A stretch of DNA of 38,853 nt from an uncultured Wohlfahrtiimonas sp. (GTDB lineage: Bacteria; Pseudomonadota; Gammaproteobacteria; Cardiobacteriales; Wohlfahrtiimonadaceae), in assembly GCA_947631095.1 (NCBI GenBank), contig CANRJX010000007.1, positions 1-38,853 on the forward strand, given 5' to 3'. Below are positions 17,992-27,624 of this stretch, piece by piece (positions within the stretch are counted from its first letter, which is position 1; each line of letters opens with the position of its first letter). The translations under genes and the position numbers were made by a program. A model generated the notes under the pieces. That model did not search any database and was not told the origin of the DNA. It was given only the letters and a program-made list of their open reading frames with translations.

Positions 17992-18038
17992 AATTTAAAC
18001 ATTACACTCCCCCATTTAAGTCGCTTTAAATGGGGTTT
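17992..18038 (+). repeat. Terminator-containing repeat, copy 1
   Basis: About 47 bases: a conserved 17-base lead (AATTTAAACATTACACT), a C run, then a terminator stem CCCCATTTAA (18010-18019) paired with 18026-18035. It is repeated almost exactly at 20019-20067, with five instead of seven C. The two copies bracket the GMC oxidoreductase gene. It also acts as terminator of the oxidase-cupin-ALDH operon. Confidence 0.85.
18010..18038 (+). terminator. Terminator of the oxidase-cupin-ALDH operon
   Basis: A 10-bp stem with four G:C pairs and a 6-nt loop, followed by TTT, 37 bases after the ALDH stop codon. Confidence 0.8.
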
Positions 18039-18262
18039 GAGTTGAACGAATTGCTTAAAGTATTTCACATATATTGGCTAATCACATAGCTCTGAACACT
18101 GAAATTCAAACTCTAAAATCTTTTCGGCTATATAGATTATAAATTATAAGATTTAAATGATTTCTCTCTAATTTCATAGCAACTATTACATTGAAATCAA
18201 TTATTTTCCAATTTATTCGAAATAAGTGGACAAATTAATTTTTTATTGAGACATTAAATATT

Positions 18263-18276
18263 ACTAACTTATTAGT
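18263..18276. promoter_or_regulatory. Shared cluster palindrome, copy 3 (GMC oxidoreductase)
   Basis: ACTAAC-TT-ATTAGT, one base from the perfect palindrome of copy 1, 75 bases upstream of the GMC gene. This is the only structured element I see in the 313-base AT-rich gap 18039-18350, apart from a possible GGACAAATTA half site at 18229-18238. Confidence 0.6.
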
Positions 18277-18350
18277 TAAAAACCATTTAAATTCAAATAA
18301 TAGAAATATATAAAAATTTGCTACTTTGAAGTGGAATATAAGGAGAAATT

Positions 18351-19955
18351 ATGAGAGATAATTATGACTTTATTGTTGTTGGCGCAGGATCTGCTGGCTG
18401 TGTAATTGCTACGATGCTGATAGAACAGACCAATGCAACAGTTTTGTTAATTGAGGCAGGATCAAAAGATAAAACTATACACGCTAAAATACCAGCAAGT
18501 ATGCCATATATGATGGCAAATCATGTATGGGCTTACCAAACAGAACCTGAGCCATACTTAAACCAACGTCGTATGGAAATTCCACAAGGGAAAATTATAG
18601 GTGGTAGCAGTAGCGTAAATGGTATGGCATATATTCGCGGTATCCCAGAAGATTATAATGACTGGGCATATAAATATGGCTGTGCAGGATGGGATTATCA
18701 TAGTGTTTTAAAAGATTTCATTGCTTCGGAAAATAATGAGTCATTATCTGGAGAATTTCATGGAAGTTTAGGCCATCAACATGTTTCTGAAAATCGTTAT
18801 CGTCATCAATTAAGCCATACCTTTATCAAAGCTGGACAAGAATTAGGCTATGAATACACTAACGATTTTAATGGTGAAAATAAAAATAATGTTGTTGGTT
18901 TTTTTCAAACAACGACTCATAAAGGATATCGTGCAAGTACAGCTTATTCATGGCTAAATCGGGTAAGAAATAATTCTAGACTAACCATATTGACCGATTG
19001 TCTAATTGAAAAAATCTTAATTGAAAATAAAAAAGCAATCGGTGTATCTTATCAACAAAATGGCAATAAGATTAACGCTTATGCAAATCATGAAGTCATA
19101 TTGTCAAGTGGTGCTATCGGTTCACCTAAAATCTTGATGCTATCAGGTATTGGCGATCAAATAGAGTTAGAACAATTAGGAATTTCTGTCATTCATCATT
19201 CTCCAAAAGTAGGGAAAAACTTACAAGATCACCTTCATATTAATTTACGTGGATTATTAAAAGAACCTATCAGCATTATTTCTGAAAGTATGGGAATAAA
19301 GAAATTAAGGAATGGCTTACAATGGTTGTTTTTTAAAAATGGTATTGCAAGTTCCAATATATTAGAGGGATGTGGCTTCTTTGATATTGATGGAGATGGA
19401 CGTAGAGATACACAAATACATTCATTCCCTTTAATAGAAAATTTTGGCCGTACTAATGTCAAGAATGATGTTATTGAAGGTTTTACTTTAAAATTAGGGC
19501 AAGTTTATCCTGAGTCTAAAGGTAGTGTTACTCTTAAAAGCAATGACCCTACTGATCTACCTATTATTCGTGCAAATTATTTATCTGCTCCCCATGATCT
19601 TAAAGCGATGGTTGATGCCGTAAAATTTGGTTTAACTTTTTTTGATACACCCGCGATGAAAAATATCATCTCTGAAGTTATCGTTCCTGATTCAAGTATT
19701 CATAATGATGATAAAAAACTGGAAGAATTTGTCCGCAATGAATCATTAACAGTATTTCATCCTGTCGGCACATGTGGAATGGGACCTAACGAAGATGATG
19801 TATTAGATATTGATTTAAAGGTTAGAGGTATTGATTCTTTAAGAGTCATTGATAGCTCAATTTTCCCGCATATTGTGAGCGGTAATACAAATGCTGTTGT
19901 TATTATGGTTGCACATCGTGGAGCTAGGAATATTATAAAAGATTATTGTGCATAA
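18351..19955 (+). CDS. GMC-family FAD oxidoreductase (choline dehydrogenase-like)
   Basis: Alcohol/choline-type flavin dehydrogenase of 534 aa. The N terminus DFIVVGAGSAGCVIATML is the FAD Rossmann motif. GMC signatures follow: QGKIIGGSSSVNGMAYIRG (about 81-99) and SSGAIGSPKILMLSGIG (about 250-266). The catalytic pair is His470 in FHPVGTCGMG and Asn514 in SGNTNA. It oxidises a primary alcohol to an aldehyde; the substrate is unresolved, and BetA identity is not claimed since typical BetA partners (BetI, BetT) are absent. AAGGAG lies 5 bases before the ATG. It is a single-gene unit with its own palindrome upstream, flanked on both sides by copies of the same terminator repeat. Confidence 0.9.
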   Translation: MRDNYDFIVVGAGSAGCVIATMLIEQTNATVLLIEAGSKDKTIHAKIPASMPYMMANHVWAYQTEPEPYLNQRRMEIPQGKIIGGSSSVNGMAYIRGIPEDYNDWAYKYGCAGWDYHSVLKDFIASENNESLSGEFHGSLGHQHVSENRYRHQLSHTFIKAGQELGYEYTNDFNGENKNNVVGFFQTTTHKGYRASTAYSWLNRVRNNSRLTILTDCLIEKILIENKKAIGVSYQQNGNKINAYANHEVILSSGAIGSPKILMLSGIGDQIELEQLGISVIHHSPKVGKNLQDHLHINLRGLLKEPISIISESMGIKKLRNGLQWLFFKNGIASSNILEGCGFFDIDGDGRRDTQIHSFPLIENFGRTNVKNDVIEGFTLKLGQVYPESKGSVTLKSNDPTDLPIIRANYLSAPHDLKAMVDAVKFGLTFFDTPAMKNIISEVIVPDSSIHNDDKKLEEFVRNESLTVFHPVGTCGMGPNEDDVLDIDLKVRGIDSLRVIDSSIFPHIVSGNTNAVVIMVAHRGARNIIKDYCA

Positions 19956-20018
19956 AACATAAATGGAACTTTTTTAACATACATCTATCTGTGGAAAATG
20001 TACATGTAGAATTTTCAA

Positions 20019-20067
20019 ATTTAAACATTACACTCCCCCCCATTTAAGTCGCTTTAAATGGGGGTTT
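20019..20067 (+). repeat. Terminator-containing repeat, copy 2
   Basis: Second copy of the repeat at 17992-18038. It has the same 17-base lead, the same loop GTCGCT and a stem longer by one G:C pair because of two extra C bases. It lies 64 bases after the GMC stop codon. Confidence 0.85.
20037..20067 (+). terminator. Terminator of the GMC oxidoreductase gene
   Basis: An 11-bp stem (20037-20047 with 20054-20064), a 6-nt loop and a T-rich tail. Confidence 0.85.
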
Positions 20068-20178
20068 CTTATTATCCCTAAAAGCCTTATGAGAAATTCA
20101 ATACACTTCATGATATGAGTAAAAATTTTCAATAATTCTATAGACTCTTAACAGCTTATAGACTATTATCTCATCCAA

Positions 20179-20207
20179 TTGGTGATAATGATTATCATTC
20201 ATATATA
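20179..20207 (+). promoter_or_regulatory. Fur-box promoter of the iron binding-protein gene
   Basis: GATAATGATTATCATT (20184-20199) matches the first 16 positions of the Fur consensus. It fills the 17-base spacer between a -35-like TTGGTG (20179-20184) and a -10-like TATATA (20202-20207). This is the textbook layout for iron-dependent repression. Confidence 0.85.
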
Positions 20208-20245
20208 TCACTAACTTACGTTTGACAATTACTCATGGAGCAACA

Positions 20246-21235
20246 ATGTCTAAATTATTTACCTTATCACTATTGGCTTTAAGCATTTCACCTTTAGTAG
20301 CACAAGAATTAACAGTATATTCTTCTCGTGCCGAGCAATTATTGCAACCAGCCATTGCTAAATATAAAGAGCAAACAGGTGTAGATATTAAATTGGTCTC
20401 AGACAAAGAAGGTCCTTTAATGGAACGTATGCGTGCTGAAGGTAAAAACTCACCTGCAGATATATTAATCACTGTAGATGGTGGTAATTTATGGCAAGCA
20501 TCACAAATGGGTTTATTGCAACCAATTGAATCTACAGTTTTAGAAGAAAATATCCCCGCTCATCTTCGCGATGAAAATAATGAGTGGTTTGGCTTATCAG
20601 TACGCGCTAGAACAATTTTCTATAATAAAGATAAAGTTAATCCTGCTGATCTTTCTTCATATGAAGACTTAGCTGATCCAAAATGGAAGGGCAAATTATG
20701 CCTACGCACTTCTAAAAAAGTTTACAACCAATCTCTTGTGGCAATGTACATCACTGATATTGGTCCAGAAAAAACAGAAAACATGGTAAAAGGCTGGGTT
20801 AATAACTTAGCAACACAGCCATTTGCAGATGATACAGCACTTTTGGAAGCAATCGCAGCGGGTCAATGCGAAGTTGGCATTGCAAATACTTATTATTTTG
20901 GTCGCTTATTGAATCAAAAGCCTGAGTTGCCTGTGGAATTATTTTGGGCGGATCAAGAAAGCAATGGTACACATGTGAATGTTTCTGGTGCAGGCGTTGC
21001 CAAATATTCAAAAAATAAAGAAGAAGCACAAAAATTCATTGAGTGGTTATCAACTGATGATGCACAAAACCTATTCACTGATTTAAATTATGAGTTCCCT
21101 GCAAACTCAAAAGTTGCACCAAGCCCAGAAATCGCAAAATGGGGTGCATATAAACAAAATGTAATTAACGTATCGAATGCAGGCAGCAAACAAAAAGAAG
21201 CTGTCATCATTATGGATCGCGCTGGTTATCGTTAA
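20246..21235 (+). CDS. fbpA: Ferric iron ABC transporter, periplasmic binding protein
   Basis: Periplasmic Fe3+-binding protein of the FbpA/FutA/AfuA group, 329 aa. The signal peptide is [21 protein letters not shown], then mature [17 protein letters not shown]. The iron-binding double tyrosine is seen in IANTYYFGR, with a further Tyr in [22 protein letters not shown] and [23 protein letters not shown]-type blocks are typical. The ATG at 20246 has GGAG 5 bases upstream; an in-frame TTG at 20222 has no ribosome site and would lengthen the signal peptide unusually. A Fur-box promoter lies just upstream. Its permease and ATPase genes lie downstream on the opposite strand, so the system is split into two convergent units. 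Confidence 0.92.
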   Translation: MSKLFTLSLLALSISPLVAQELTVYSSRAEQLLQPAIAKYKEQTGVDIKLVSDKEGPLMERMRAEGKNSPADILITVDGGNLWQASQMGLLQPIESTVLEENIPAHLRDENNEWFGLSVRARTIFYNKDKVNPADLSSYEDLADPKWKGKLCLRTSKKVYNQSLVAMYITDIGPEKTENMVKGWVNNLATQPFADDTALLEAIAAGQCEVGIANTYYFGRLLNQKPELPVELFWADQESNGTHVNVSGAGVAKYSKNKEEAQKFIEWLSTDDAQNLFTDLNYEFPANSKVAPSPEIAKWGAYKQNVINVSNAGSKQKEAVIIMDRAGYR

Positions 21236-21256
21236 TTGTCTATTTGATCAGTCAAT

Positions 21257-21290
21257 AAAAAGCCGCATGAGTTACTATGCGGCTTTTTTT
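21257..21290. terminator. Bidirectional terminator between fbpA and fbpC
   Basis: A perfect 12-bp stem (21257-21268 with 21277-21288), an 8-nt loop and T runs on both strands, between two convergent stop codons. Confidence 0.92.
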
Positions 21291-21291
21291 A

Positions 21292-22311
21292 TTAAAATGC
21301 GATCACCTCTCCAACATTCAATGTAATCGCTACATTTCCTTTGCGAATGCATGGCCAATCTGCAACAAGCTTTTCACCATTCATTAACTCAATATGATGC
21401 CGAATATGCTCCCCCTGAAAATCAGTCTGAACAACTTTTGCATTATGTGCAATATCTTCGCAGCACAAAACCTCATGAGTTCGCACTAATAGCTTAACTT
21501 CTGTCCCAATAGATAAACCATGTGGAACATCATAATAATGTTGCCCCAAAGCACTTTGCAAGACTGTTTCACTTTTGACAAATGCTTTAAGCCACTGCCC
21601 TTTTCCTAAAAATGAAGCCACTTTTTCATTACAAGGCTTATGAAATAAATTTTCAGGGCTATCCCACTGCTGTAAAACGCCATCAGATAAAATACCTATC
21701 TTATCTGAAAAAGCAAAAGCTTCTTGTTGATCATGTGTCACTAAAATTGCAGTAATGCCTTCAGCTTTTAACAAATTGCGAATCTCTTGTGCCAAACTTG
21801 TTCTTAAATCAGCATCTAAATTTGAAAAAGGTTCATCTAACAGCAACAGTTTTGGTTTTGGTGCTAATGCACGCGCAGTTGCAACTCTCTGTTGTTGCCC
21901 ACCTGATAATTGATGAGGATAGTAATCCCCATAAGATTCTAAATTAATGAGCGATAATAGCTCTTTAACACGTGCTTCTTTTGCGGCTTTACTCAATTTC
22001 GTAAGCCCAAAAGCAATATTATCTTTCACAGTTAAATGAGGAAATAAAGCATAATCTTGAAATACCATTCCTACCTGTCTTGCATGTGGTGGCAGCGAAG
22101 AATTTTCAGAAAATAATGTTTGATCATCCAATAAAATTTGACCGGAATCAGGAACTTCAAACCCCGCAATACTTCTCAAAACAGTTGTTTTACCACAACC
22201 AGAAGGGCCTAATAAACATGCTATTTCACCTTTAGCCAAAGATATGCTGAGCTGTTCAACTATTTTTCGTTGGCCAAAAGCGATCCGTAAATTATCTATA
22301 GCGAACCACAT
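21292..22311 (-). CDS. fbpC: Ferric iron ABC transporter, ATP-binding protein
   Basis: Cytoplasmic ATPase of the iron importer, 339 aa. Walker A is GPSGCGKTT, the Q-loop lies in MVFQDYALFPHL, the ABC signature is LSGGQQQR, Walker B is LLLLDEPFSNLD and the switch His is in LVTHDQQEAF. The C-terminal third (about 240-339) is a TOBE-type regulatory domain. The start is the ATG at 22311, which overlaps the permease stop as TAATG with GAGAAGAGAG upstream. A longer in-frame extension to 22386 would run inside the permease gene and is rejected. Translational coupling to fbpB is likely, and the unit inherits its Fur control. Confidence 0.93.
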   Translation of the reverse strand: MWFAIDNLRIAFGQRKIVEQLSISLAKGEIACLLGPSGCGKTTVLRSIAGFEVPDSGQILLDDQTLFSENSSLPPHARQVGMVFQDYALFPHLTVKDNIAFGLTKLSKAAKEARVKELLSLINLESYGDYYPHQLSGGQQQRVATARALAPKPKLLLLDEPFSNLDADLRTSLAQEIRNLLKAEGITAILVTHDQQEAFAFSDKIGILSDGVLQQWDSPENLFHKPCNEKVASFLGKGQWLKAFVKSETVLQSALGQHYYDVPHGLSIGTEVKLLVRTHEVLCCEDIAHNAKVVQTDFQGEHIRHHIELMNGEKLVADWPCIRKGNVAITLNVGEVIAF

Positions 22312-23936
22312 TACACTCTCTTCTCCTGTCGAGAAAACAATAAAACGGGAATTAACCCTGTTAACACGATCAATAAAGAAGGCCATGCTGCTAAACTGTA
22401 TTGACCTTCTGTTGTAAAGTTAAAAATTCTAACCGCCAAAGTATCCCATCCGAATGGACGGATCATCAGCATGATGGGCATTTCTTTCATAACATCGACA
22501 AAAACCATCAGCATTGCAATGCTTAATGCGCCTTTTAGCAAAGGCAAATGGATGGCTGTGACGAGAGATGCACCTGTTTTTCCCAAGCTTCTAGCAGCCT
22601 CTTCCTGTTGTGGTGAAATGCGCTCCAATCCTGACTCTATAGAAGAGAATGCAATCGCCATAAATCTTACAGCATATGCCAATATCAATACGCCCAATGT
22701 ACCTTTAATCCAGCCCATACTGCTTTCACTTAAACCAAACAGCTCAATCAACTGATTATCCAGCCATGCCACTGGTACAAAAATACCGACCGCTAAAATT
22801 GTTCCCGGAATGCCATACCCCAATGTTGCGATTTTGGTTAGCCATATACTTTGATTCGTTTTAATAAAGCGTTTAGACAAGGCCAAACCTAAAGCTGAGA
22901 TCATTACAAAAAAAGCAGCCAATAAAGCAATCACCAATGAGTGCATCGCATAGCTCCACAAATTCACATCAAATGCACTGCCCCATGTTTGATAAGCCCA
23001 TACAATTAACTGACCCACTGGCAAAATAAAAGCCATAATTAAAATAATACAGCAGTAAAAAGTCGCAAATATTGCTTGCCAACCCTTCAATTGAATGCGT
23101 AACTCTTGTTGCGATTTGCCTAGTTGAGTGAATCTTTTTTGTTTTCTGCTGTATTGCTCTATCAGTAATAATGCAAATACTATGATGATCATAATTGAAG
23201 CTAATTGCTTAGCGGTTTCAATTGAGAAGAATGAATACCATGCTTGATAAATTGCAGTAGTAAATGTATCAAAGTTAAAAATAGAGACCGTACCAAAATC
23301 GGCTAAAGTTTCCATTAATGCTAATAAAGTGCCACCTGCAATCCATGGTCTTGCCATCGGTAAGGCAATTTTAAAAAACGCCTGTACAGGATTCAAACCC
23401 AAACTTGCACCGACTTCTAATGATCTTTTGCCCATACTTGAAAATGCATTTCTAGCCAATAAATAGACATAAGGATAAAATGCCAAGCTCATCACCATGA
23501 CAACACCTGCAGCATTACGAATATCAGGCAAACCTTTAGATAAACCCCAACTATTTCGTAAATAAGTACTCATTGGACCACTGTATTCAAATAAGCCCAC
23601 TTGGCTAAATGCCATTACATAAGCGGGAATTCCAAGAGGTAACATTAATGCCCAAAAAAATATCTTCTGCCCAGGAAAGCGATAAATAGCAGTCAACCAC
23701 GCACTTGTTGTGCCCAAAATAAGTGTACCAATGCCTACGCCAATTAATAAAATAAAAGTATTGCTCAGCAGTGTAAGCATTCTAAATTCTAGTAAATGTG
23801 CCCATAATTCTTGATCAATATCTTGATAAGAGGACAAAATAACACCTATAGGTAGCAATATAATTGCCACCCAAAACCATTGCCACAACTTTCCTAACAA
23901 ATAACTCAAAATTACGACCCTATGCTTTAAGAGCAC
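22311..23936 (-). CDS. fbpB: Ferric iron ABC transporter, fused permease
   Basis: Inner-membrane permease of 541 aa with about 12 hydrophobic segments in two tandem binding-protein-dependent permease halves, as usual for FbpB/SfuB proteins. Each half carries an EAA-type loop: RSLEVGASLGLNPVQAFFKIALPMARPW and QEEAARSLGKTGASLVTAIHLPLLKG. The start is uncertain: the frame opens with GTG at 23936, which has only a weak GGA upstream, while a TTG at 23909 has AGGG 8 bases before it and would begin LSYLLGKLWQW. A Fur box covers the promoter. The downstream fbpC start overlaps its stop. Confidence 0.92.
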   Translation of the reverse strand: MLLKHRVVILSYLLGKLWQWFWVAIILLPIGVILSSYQDIDQELWAHLLEFRMLTLLSNTFILLIGVGIGTLILGTTSAWLTAIYRFPGQKIFFWALMLPLGIPAYVMAFSQVGLFEYSGPMSTYLRNSWGLSKGLPDIRNAAGVVMVMSLAFYPYVYLLARNAFSSMGKRSLEVGASLGLNPVQAFFKIALPMARPWIAGGTLLALMETLADFGTVSIFNFDTFTTAIYQAWYSFFSIETAKQLASIMIIIVFALLLIEQYSRKQKRFTQLGKSQQELRIQLKGWQAIFATFYCCIILIMAFILPVGQLIVWAYQTWGSAFDVNLWSYAMHSLVIALLAAFFVMISALGLALSKRFIKTNQSIWLTKIATLGYGIPGTILAVGIFVPVAWLDNQLIELFGLSESSMGWIKGTLGVLILAYAVRFMAIAFSSIESGLERISPQQEEAARSLGKTGASLVTAIHLPLLKGALSIAMLMVFVDVMKEMPIMLMIRPFGWDTLAVRIFNFTTEGQYSLAAWPSLLIVLTGLIPVLLFSRQEKRV

Positions 23937-23972
23937 TTATTATCCATGAAAAGTGACAACTGTAAATTAAAA

Positions 23973-23990
23973 GATAATGATTATCAATTC
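23973..23990 (-). promoter_or_regulatory. Fur-box promoter of fbpB-fbpC
   Basis: GATAATGATTATCAATTC, close to the Fur consensus. On the minus strand it overlaps a TTGATA -35-like box, which is followed after 17 bases by TACAGT as a weak -10. It lies 37 bases upstream of the annotated fbpB start. Confidence 0.82.
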
Positions 23991-24070
23991 TTCTCATAAT
24001 GAATCATTTCATTTCTTGATCATTTTCATCAATCACAAATTTTTTATTACAATTAAGCACATTAAATTTA

Positions 24071-24101
24071 AAAAAGCCTAATATTTTTTATTAGGCTTTT
24101 A
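24071..24101 (-). terminator. Terminator of the TRAP transporter operon
   Basis: A perfect 11-bp stem (24072-24082 with 24090-24100) followed by T on the minus strand, 36 bases after the dctM stop codon. Confidence 0.88.
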
Positions 24102-24136
24102 TTAACGTCCAACTGAATAATTAGCTTAACGAACGA

Positions 24137-25420
24137 TTATTTTGCATTCAATAACGTCGGCAACCCTAAAGAAATCGCTGGAATATATGTAATCAATATC
24201 AAGAAGAATAATAAAATCAACAACCATGGCGTTGCAGCTTTAATTGTTTTCGTAATTGGCATTCCAGTCACCGCGGATGTTACAAATAAGTTTAGTCCTA
24301 TCGGTGGCGTGATCAAGCCAATTTCCATATTCACAACCATAATGATGCCTAAATGAATAGGATCAATGCCTAATTCCATGGAAATCGGGAAGAAAATTGG
24401 TGCCAAAATCATGATGACTGCAGAAGGCTCCATAAAGCTACCTGCAATCAATAAAACAATATTCACAATGACTAAAAACATCCATGGTGATAAACCTTGT
24501 GAAATAACCCAAGATGCAATTGCTTGTGGAATCTGCTCTGTTGTTAATACATGTGCGAACAACATAGCATTCGCAATAATGAACATTAACATCACTGTCA
24601 TTTTCCCAGATTCCAACATGACTTTAGGAAAGTCACGAATCCTCATGTCTTTATAAATAAAGAGCGCAACTAATGCTGAATACACTGCTGCAACAGCTGC
24701 AGCTTCAGTAGGCGTATACATCCCAGAGTAAATACCACCTAGGATAATTACCATAAGCAACAAGCCCCAAACAGCACGTCTAAAAGATGTGATCCACTCT
24801 TTAAATGTTGCTCTTGGTTGTGCCGGGAATTTTTTAATTCGTGCAACGATATAAATCGCAACCATTAAAGCAACACCTAATAACAAACCAGGAACAATAC
24901 CTGCGATAAACATTTTACCAACTGATTGTTCAGTGGCTGCAGCATATACAACCATCACGATCGATGGCGGAATTAAAATCCCTAAAGTACCTGCATTACA
25001 AACGATCCCTGCACCAAATTCTTTCGGGTAACCAGACTTCACCATACCTGCAATTGCAATAGAGCCAACTGCCGCTACTGTAGCTGGACTAGAACCAGAC
25101 AATGCTGCAAACAGCATACATGCTAAAACTGCACCAATTGCCAAACCACCACGAATATGGCCAACACATGTATTAGCAAAATCTATCAAACGTCTCGCCA
25201 CACCACCAGTTGTCATGAATGCACCAGCAATCAAGAAAAATGGAATGGCCAATAATGTTGTATGTTCAGATGTTTCAAACATCTTGATAACCAAGCTTCT
25301 TGGGGAATCTGGGCTAAAAAACATAATCGTTAAAGCACTAGATAATCCAAGGGAAATTGCAACAGGTACACCAATCAGCATCAAAATAAGTAGCAATATG
25401 AATAAAAAAGCAATAGTCAT
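24137..25420 (-). CDS. dctM: TRAP transporter large permease subunit
   Basis: DctM-type membrane protein of 427 aa with about 12 hydrophobic segments, driving Na+-coupled uptake of a carboxylate-type substrate. Family blocks include ALSGSSPATVAAVGSIAIAGMVKSGYPKEFGAG, GTLGILIPPSIVMVVYA and EIGLITPPIGLNLFVTS. Its ATG overlaps the dctQ stop as TAATG with AAAGGAG upstream, so translation is coupled. It is the last gene of dctPQM and is followed by a terminator. The dct symbol means family; substrates of TRAP systems vary (dicarboxylates, other organic acids). Confidence 0.93.
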   Translation of the reverse strand: MTIAFLFILLLILMLIGVPVAISLGLSSALTIMFFSPDSPRSLVIKMFETSEHTTLLAIPFFLIAGAFMTTGGVARRLIDFANTCVGHIRGGLAIGAVLACMLFAALSGSSPATVAAVGSIAIAGMVKSGYPKEFGAGIVCNAGTLGILIPPSIVMVVYAAATEQSVGKMFIAGIVPGLLLGVALMVAIYIVARIKKFPAQPRATFKEWITSFRRAVWGLLLMVIILGGIYSGMYTPTEAAAVAAVYSALVALFIYKDMRIRDFPKVMLESGKMTVMLMFIIANAMLFAHVLTTEQIPQAIASWVISQGLSPWMFLVIVNIVLLIAGSFMEPSAVIMILAPIFFPISMELGIDPIHLGIIMVVNMEIGLITPPIGLNLFVTSAVTGMPITKTIKAATPWLLILLFFLILITYIPAISLGLPTLLNAK

Positions 25421-26100
25421 TAGATTGCTCCTTTTTCTTTAACATTTTTTGCATCTATATCTTCTAATGCTAAGGCATCTGCTGTTTCGTCAGCTAAGCC
25501 TAATGAGTTTTGTTCATGAGTCATGATGCGATAACCAATCTCTAAATAACGCCAAATTAATAATATGAAACCAATAGGAACGATGATGGTTATTTGCCAA
25601 CGCATAATTCCAAATCGATCTAGTCCTTCTGCCATAGTGCCTAAATTATAGAAGTTCAGAACCCAATCAATACTTGCATATAGCATAATGCCGCCATACG
25701 CCAAACATGCACCTAATCCGACATAAGCAGCAACGCGCTGCGCTGTTGTATTGAATGCTTTTACAAGTGCATCAACACCAATATGACCACCAACACGTAC
25801 GCCATACGACATACAAAAGAAAATCAACCAAGCAAAAGATGCTTTAGTAAACTCATTCGACCAACTGAATGAGCTTGCTAAATCCATCATATAGTCGCCG
25901 GCATCAAATAAAAATACTTCTAACTTAGACTCTTCTTCGCCTGCAATCCAATCGGCCAATTTATAAAATGGCATATAAAGGTTGTTCAGCATGGTGTAAA
26001 TAAATGTAACAAGTGTCATGGATGTGAGGATAAAGACCATCATAAAAATTTCAGTCTTTTGCCACAATTTATCCATGTAGCGATAAGCTTTAATAAACAT
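25420..26100 (-). CDS. dctQ: TRAP transporter small permease subunit
   Basis: DctQ-type protein of 226 aa with four hydrophobic segments (about 18-40, 80-105, 120-145, 165-188). The insert between TM1 and TM2 (about 45-75) is longer than in minimal DctQ proteins. FCMSYGVRVGGHIGVDALVK is the recognisable family block after TM2. AAAGGA lies 5-6 bases before the ATG. The gene overlaps dctM by one base and lies downstream of dctP with an intervening hairpin. Confidence 0.9.
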   Translation of the reverse strand: MFIKAYRYMDKLWQKTEIFMMVFILTSMTLVTFIYTMLNNLYMPFYKLADWIAGEEESKLEVFLFDAGDYMMDLASSFSWSNEFTKASFAWLIFFCMSYGVRVGGHIGVDALVKAFNTTAQRVAAYVGLGACLAYGGIMLYASIDWVLNFYNLGTMAEGLDRFGIMRWQITIIVPIGFILLIWRYLEIGYRIMTHEQNSLGLADETADALALEDIDAKNVKEKGAI

Positions 26101-26129
26101 AGATTTCCTTTATGATTTAAAACGCAATC

Positions 26130-26158
26130 AACCCCTGATACTTTTCATATGAGGGGTT
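26130..26158. terminator. Hairpin between dctP and dctQ
   Basis: A 7-bp stem with four G:C pairs (26130-26136 with 26152-26158) plus three further inner pairs. The T run is on the plus strand, so on the operon strand it is more likely an mRNA-stabilising or attenuating hairpin that keeps the binding protein in excess. Confidence 0.5.
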
Positions 26159-26204
26159 TTACTATTTCAACAACTAATATGTATTGCTAAAAATCATTTT
26201 TTAA

Positions 26205-27550
<1,346 letters not shown>

Positions 27551-27584
27551 AAAAAATAAGAGCCATTATTAAATGGCTCTTATT
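27551..27584 (-). terminator. Terminator of the tsdB-tsdA operon
   Basis: A perfect 13-bp stem (27555-27567 with 27572-27584) with a 4-nt loop, running into T-rich sequence on the minus strand 41 bases after the tsdA stop codon. Confidence 0.9.
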
Positions 27585-27624
27585 CTATATTTAAACAACT
27601 GTTAGATTTATAGTTGGCAGTATT

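Noticed and set aside
10446-19955. Choline-O-sulfate pathway (BetC sulfatase, BetA GMC, BetB ALDH).
   Set aside because: The sulfatase is exported and Ser-type, unlike cytoplasmic Cys-type choline sulfatase. BetI and BetT are missing, and a PuuB-like oxidase and cupin do not fit betaine synthesis. Kept only as a weak alternative.
20222-20227. TTGACA as -35 box of fbpA.
   Set aside because: It is only about 20 bases before the ATG, leaving no room for a -10 and start site. The Fur-box promoter at 20179-20207 is better placed.
22312-22386. Longer N terminus for the iron ABC ATPase.
   Set aside because: It would sit inside the permease gene. The TAATG overlap at 22311 gives a normal ABC start directly before the first beta strand.
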